From positions 1 through 64,000 of the forward strand of contig JAKAUP010000003.1 in NCBI GenBank assembly GCA_021817565.1: 64,000 bases of DNA. The letters run 5' to 3'. This document shows, one piece after another, positions 61,213-64,000 of the stretch. The notes under the pieces are model-generated. The model did not search any database and had not been told where the DNA came from. It saw nothing but the letters and a program-made list of their open reading frames with translations. The position numbers were made by a program, and so were the translations under genes. The stretch's first letter is position 1, and each line of letters begins with the position of its first letter. The stretch comes from Microcaldota archaeon (lineage in GTDB: Archaea > Micrarchaeota > Micrarchaeia > Micrarchaeales > Micrarchaeaceae).

Positions 61213-63047
61213 ACCAGCTTTTCCTGTCGCAAGGACTTATCGAGTACATGATGAGCGCAAGCGTGTTGCTTGCGTTTGCCTTTACTCTTGCCTTTGGATA
61301 TCTTTCGAGAAAGAGCTTTGCGCTTGAGATGAAAGAACTGAAAGTAAAAAAAAGGGACATAGCTGCTGCGTTGCTGATTGTTGCGCTGTTCATATCTGTT
61401 GAAGTTGCTGTAGTAAAACCCACTCAGCAGCTCTTCTTTGATGACGCGATATACCAGGGAATGGCGCTAGACCTCATACATACCGGACAGGCATGGATGT
61501 GCAATTACGGCGGACCTACTAGTTGCATATCCGGCCAGATATTCCACGAACCGATTGGCGAGTCTTTCAACATAGCAATCGCTTTCCTTCTGCTAGGCGT
61601 GCATAGGTACTCCACCTACATAGCCAACCTTGCGCTTTCAGCCGTTGCCGTGTTCCTTACCTTCTTCGTCGCACTCTTCCTTCTGAGAGACAAAACCGCC
61701 AGCTTATTCTCAGAACTCGTGTTCGCACTTACCCCGATGCTCCTTGTTTGGGCTGTACCGACCACATCCGACATACCTATGCTGACATACGCGCTGCTTG
61801 CCATATTTGCCATGCTCCTTTTCACAAAGAAAAAGAATGCTTATACGTTTGGCTTTATGCTTTCCAGCATGGCACTGCTGCTTTATATGAAGGTGGACGC
61901 CGGATTATTTATACCGCTGATAATAGTATCATACATCATACTGGACAACAAAAACATTGTTGCTTCAGTGAGATCCAATGCAAAGCTGCTGAAGAGGAAT
62001 ATGCTCAATACGAAATTGCTGCTCATATTGCTCCTATTTGTCCTTCTTGCTTCTACCGAGGTAATGTATGTGGCGTACGAGATACCTAATTCCAGCTTCG
62101 GCGCAAGCAAGAGCTCACCGGTAAATGTTGAACAGAGTTGCGGCACCGGATACACCGTCGCAGATGGTAAATTCTCGGTGCAGTACTTCAGGGCGAACAT
62201 CTGCGCAAATATCGTATTCTGGTTCAACGCGCTAAAAAGCGATCAGCTGGTGCAGCCTGCGATCTTTACCATAATAGGGATACTCGGGCTTCTTATTATG
62301 TGCGTAAGAAAGAATACAAGAAGAATCGCTCTCTTCCTGGGTCTCTGGTTCCTTTCCTTCTTTTTAATATACACCTCATTTTATGCGGGAGGGGTTGACT
62401 ATGGGGTTGACTGGAGGTTCATGCTTAGCGTCATTCCGCCGGTAGCAATATTCGGCGGCTACTTCCTGGCTACTCTTACCGGCTTTGTCGAGCATTTAGG
62501 AAAGCACATGGAATCCTTCAGGGCAAAAATCAGGTCGATGGGACATAGCTCAAAGAAGCGTAGGAAAAGAACCGCGAAGGCCGCCAGGACTGGAAAAGCG
62601 CATAATGATAAGGTGATGTTCTTGCTCGGCGTTTTTATTTCAGTACTTCTCCTAGCTTATCCCGCTTACCAGAGCTTTCCGATAATAGGCGTACCTCCTT
62701 CAGAGATACAGCAAGCTGGAGGTGCACGCTTCTATGAGAACTTTGTTTACAATTACAGCAGCTCCATACCGAGAGGCTGCATCGTGCTGAGCTTTGATCC
62801 GGAGTACTTTAACCTGCAAGGGCTAAACGGCTCGCAAATGTCTTATTACTCAAACGGTACGGTAAACGGAAGGACATACAAATGCGTAGTCATAGATTAT
62901 GGATACTGGTGCTACGCTGGTTATTCGAGCACATGCAGCGGCTTGCTCAACAGCTCAAACACCCAGGTGCTCGCCAGCTCCACATACACCAACGGTCCAG
63001 AAGTAGCAAAATTCGCGTTTTATAGGATAATAAGCCAGAAAGACTGA
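61209..63047 (+). CDS. Membrane glycosyltransferase (PMT/GT-C-like)
   Basis: The protein has 612 aa with about eleven to twelve transmembrane helices. The first extracytoplasmic loop has the acidic DDAIYQGMALDLIHTG, the position of the catalytic Asp in GT-C/PMT-type enzymes that use dolichyl-phosphate sugars. SDIPMLTYALLAIFAMLLF is typical of the family's helical core. A basic cytoplasmic loop (KKRRKRTAKAARTGKA) and a roughly 110-residue extracytoplasmic C-terminal domain follow. Donor and acceptor cannot be named. It is coupled by a 4-nt overlap to the carbamoyltransferase. Confidence 0.82.
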   Translation: MNQLFLSQGLIEYMMSASVLLAFAFTLAFGYLSRKSFALEMKELKVKKRDIAAALLIVALFISVEVAVVKPTQQLFFDDAIYQGMALDLIHTGQAWMCNYGGPTSCISGQIFHEPIGESFNIAIAFLLLGVHRYSTYIANLALSAVAVFLTFFVALFLLRDKTASLFSELVFALTPMLLVWAVPTTSDIPMLTYALLAIFAMLLFTKKKNAYTFGFMLSSMALLLYMKVDAGLFIPLIIVSYIILDNKNIVASVRSNAKLLKRNMLNTKLLLILLLFVLLASTEVMYVAYEIPNSSFGASKSSPVNVEQSCGTGYTVADGKFSVQYFRANICANIVFWFNALKSDQLVQPAIFTIIGILGLLIMCVRKNTRRIALFLGLWFLSFFLIYTSFYAGGVDYGVDWRFMLSVIPPVAIFGGYFLATLTGFVEHLGKHMESFRAKIRSMGHSSKKRRKRTAKAARTGKAHNDKVMFLLGVFISVLLLAYPAYQSFPIIGVPPSEIQQAGGARFYENFVYNYSSSIPRGCIVLSFDPEYFNLQGLNGSQMSYYSNGTVNGRTYKCVVIDYGYWCYAGYSSTCSGLLNSSNTQVLASSTYTNGPEVAKFAFYRIISQKD

Positions 63048-63455
63048 TTAAAGGTTATCGAGCTTCGCCGCGGTATCTATTATTGCGCGCTTTACCCTCT
63101 CTATCCCTTCAGAGAGCTTTTTTATAAGATTCTCCTGAGATGCGATTGACTTTGATATGTAGAGCTTCGCTTCCTCTATGTCTTTCTCTATATAGAAACC
63201 CCCGCCTACTTCGGTCATTATCGAATCGGTTTCTCCTGTGTTCGTTTTTACAAGCATGCCTGCGCCTATGCTCGAGAGCATCTCCTTTCCGCTTATCATT
63301 TGCGCGTTGTTTATCGCTTCTAGGGTTTCACGCATCTCTGATAGCGCATGTGATGCATTCTCCATGCTTTGTTGAAGAACCATGTACTGGTTCTGATAGT
63401 AGTCCTGCATGTACTGCAGCGTGCGTTCCTCCTGCCCAATACCCTCTTCGCTCAT
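63048..63455 (-). CDS. pfdA: Prefoldin alpha subunit
   Basis: The protein has 135 aa: two long coiled-coil helices (about 10-58 and 90-135) around a beta-hairpin region with SIGAGMLVKTNTGETDSIMT and VGGGFYIEKDIEEAK. This is the prefoldin alpha layout, the subunit that forms the double beta-barrel of the hexameric chaperone. Gene order aIF6-LX-pfdA is standard for archaea; ftsY, often next, is elsewhere in the window. It converges with the glycosyltransferase with no gap. Confidence 0.93.
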   Translation of the reverse strand: MSEEGIGQEERTLQYMQDYYQNQYMVLQQSMENASHALSEMRETLEAINNAQMISGKEMLSSIGAGMLVKTNTGETDSIMTEVGGGFYIEKDIEEAKLYISKSIASQENLIKKLSEGIERVKRAIIDTAAKLDNL

Positions 63456-63470
63456 TTTTCCCCTCTTCTT

Positions 63471-63668
63471 TTACTCTTCTTTTCCCTCCTCCACTGATAT
63501 TATGTTTATCTTGTTGTTCTTTATGTGCTGGTTCGCGCCTATCTTTGATTGTGCGATAGCCCTTGCGTGGCTCTTGCTTTTTGCAGAAACAGATAGCTCA
63601 AAGTCGGTGTTCCCCAGACTGTTCTTTGCTTTTATTTTTCCTTTTACGACATATTTTTTGTATTCCAT
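63471..63668 (-). CDS. rpl20A: Ribosomal protein LX (L18Ae/L20A)
   Basis: This 65-aa basic protein opens KKYVVKGKIKAKNSLGNTDF and continues SVSAKSKSHARAIAQSKIGA, then KINIISVEE, matching archaeal LX of the large subunit. It lies between the aIF6 and prefoldin alpha genes, the usual order. Spacing to aIF6 is 12 nt and to pfdA 15 nt. Confidence 0.93.
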   Translation of the reverse strand: MEYKKYVVKGKIKAKNSLGNTDFELSVSAKSKSHARAIAQSKIGANQHIKNNKINIISVEEGKEE

Positions 63669-63680
63669 TATACCACCTTT

Positions 63681-64000
63681 TCATTCGAGCGTTTGGATTA
63701 GGCGGGCCAGCTCAAAGCCCGTTGTCGAGTTCCCAGTCATTATCCCGTTGGAGTTTGCGACAGCAGCAATGCCTATGTTAAGCGATCCGGTGTTTGCCGT
63801 AGTCCTAGTAGTTTTTATCCCCAACATTTCCTCTATCCTCTCCTTCTGTTCGTCGCTTACAGTATTGTTCAATGCCATGCCCCTGTTTGTGAGTATGTTT
63901 GACGATCCGAGTGTTTTGAAGTAACCGATTTTCATTGGAAAAACCTCAACGCCCAGCACATCGCTTACCTCCTTTGCGGCCTTTGGTGAATACTCAGGAT
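63681..64000 (-). CDS. eif6: Translation initiation factor 6, C-terminal part (5' end outside window)
   Basis: aIF6 binds the large ribosomal subunit and stops early joining. The track starts at an internal GTG, but the frame is open to the edge of the window and reads PEYSPKAAKEVSDVLGVEVF upstream. That matches the fourth repeat of the five-fold aIF6 barrel. SSNILTNRGMALNNTVSDEQ corresponds to the usual gap-free repeat start. Only about half of the protein is present. Confidence 0.9.
   Translation of the reverse strand, partial: PEYSPKAAKEVSDVLGVEVFPMKIGYFKTLGSSNILTNRGMALNNTVSDEQKERIEEMLGIKTTRTTANTGSLNIGIAAVANSNGIMTGNSTTGFELARLIQTLE

Noticed and set aside
1-64000. CRISPR array or rRNA genes
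   Set aside because: No regularly spaced identical repeats with unique spacers and no rRNA-like sequence were seen.

Overview
The window is archaeal and most likely comes from a small-genome DPANN lineage of the Micrarchaeota/ARMAN type. This is inferred, since no database could be searched. The signs are archaeal information genes (RNA polymerase D and N, L18e, L13, S9, S2, LX, aIF6, prefoldin alpha, topoisomerase VI B, FtsY), TATA-type promoters with GGTGA-like ribosome binding sites or near-leaderless starts, a UbiA-type archaeal lipid prenyltransferase, archaeal pilin-like signal peptides, very tight gene packing, and four tRNA genes that all carry introns, three of them at non-canonical positions.

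Layout: 0-7.7 kb holds a truncated flippase, a divergent CTP synthase, the ribosomal/RNA polymerase cluster (rpoD, tRNA-Leu, rpl18e, rpl13, rps9, rpoN, tRNA-Pro, rps2) and a prenyltransferase. 7.7-18.4 kb mixes surface proteins (a pilin-like protein with a Ser/Thr repeat stalk), tRNA-Arg, RNase HII with an apparent AUA start, a membrane-bound winged-helix protein, an orphan TadA/VirB11-like ATPase, FtsY, a dolichol-phosphate-type glycosyltransferase, a radical SAM enzyme, tRNA-Leu, a PAC2 protein and a histone-H1-tailed basic protein. 18.4-26 kb has DUF192, a P5C dehydrogenase and a complete suf operon (sufB, sufD, HTH regulator, sufC, sufS, sufU). 26-29.4 kb is an AT-rich island of unrecognised genes with a dead transposase. 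29.5-33.7 kb is an HTH-grpE-dnaK-dnaJ heat-shock operon. 33.9-41.5 kb encodes four translationally linked pilin-like proteins, three of them with large LamG or DUF2341 ectodomains. 41.6-43.7 kb has a KH protein and Top6B.

The standout is 43.7-59.4 kb, a minus-strand cluster that looks like a type IV secretion/conjugation-type apparatus rebuilt in an archaeon. It holds a VirB2/CedA1-like two-TM pilin, six tandem VirB6/CedA-like polytopic proteins joined mostly by 4-nt overlaps, two membrane-anchored proteins resembling the VirB3-VirB4 N-terminal region, a separate VirB4/CedB-like ATPase, a small protein that repeats the ATPase C-terminal domain, and zinc-finger, coiled-coil and large ectodomain accessories. 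No relaxase or VirD4-like coupling protein is visible, so DNA uptake (Ced/Ted-like), host contact or protein export are all open.

The right end (59.5-64 kb) carries a NodU-type carbamoyltransferase coupled to a PMT-like membrane glycosyltransferase, probably for surface glycans, then prefoldin alpha, LX and the C-terminal part of aIF6. Surface proteins, glycosylation enzymes, pilin-like proteins and the secretion-like machine together suggest a cell that invests heavily in contact with other cells, consistent with an epibiont-like life; that last point is inference.
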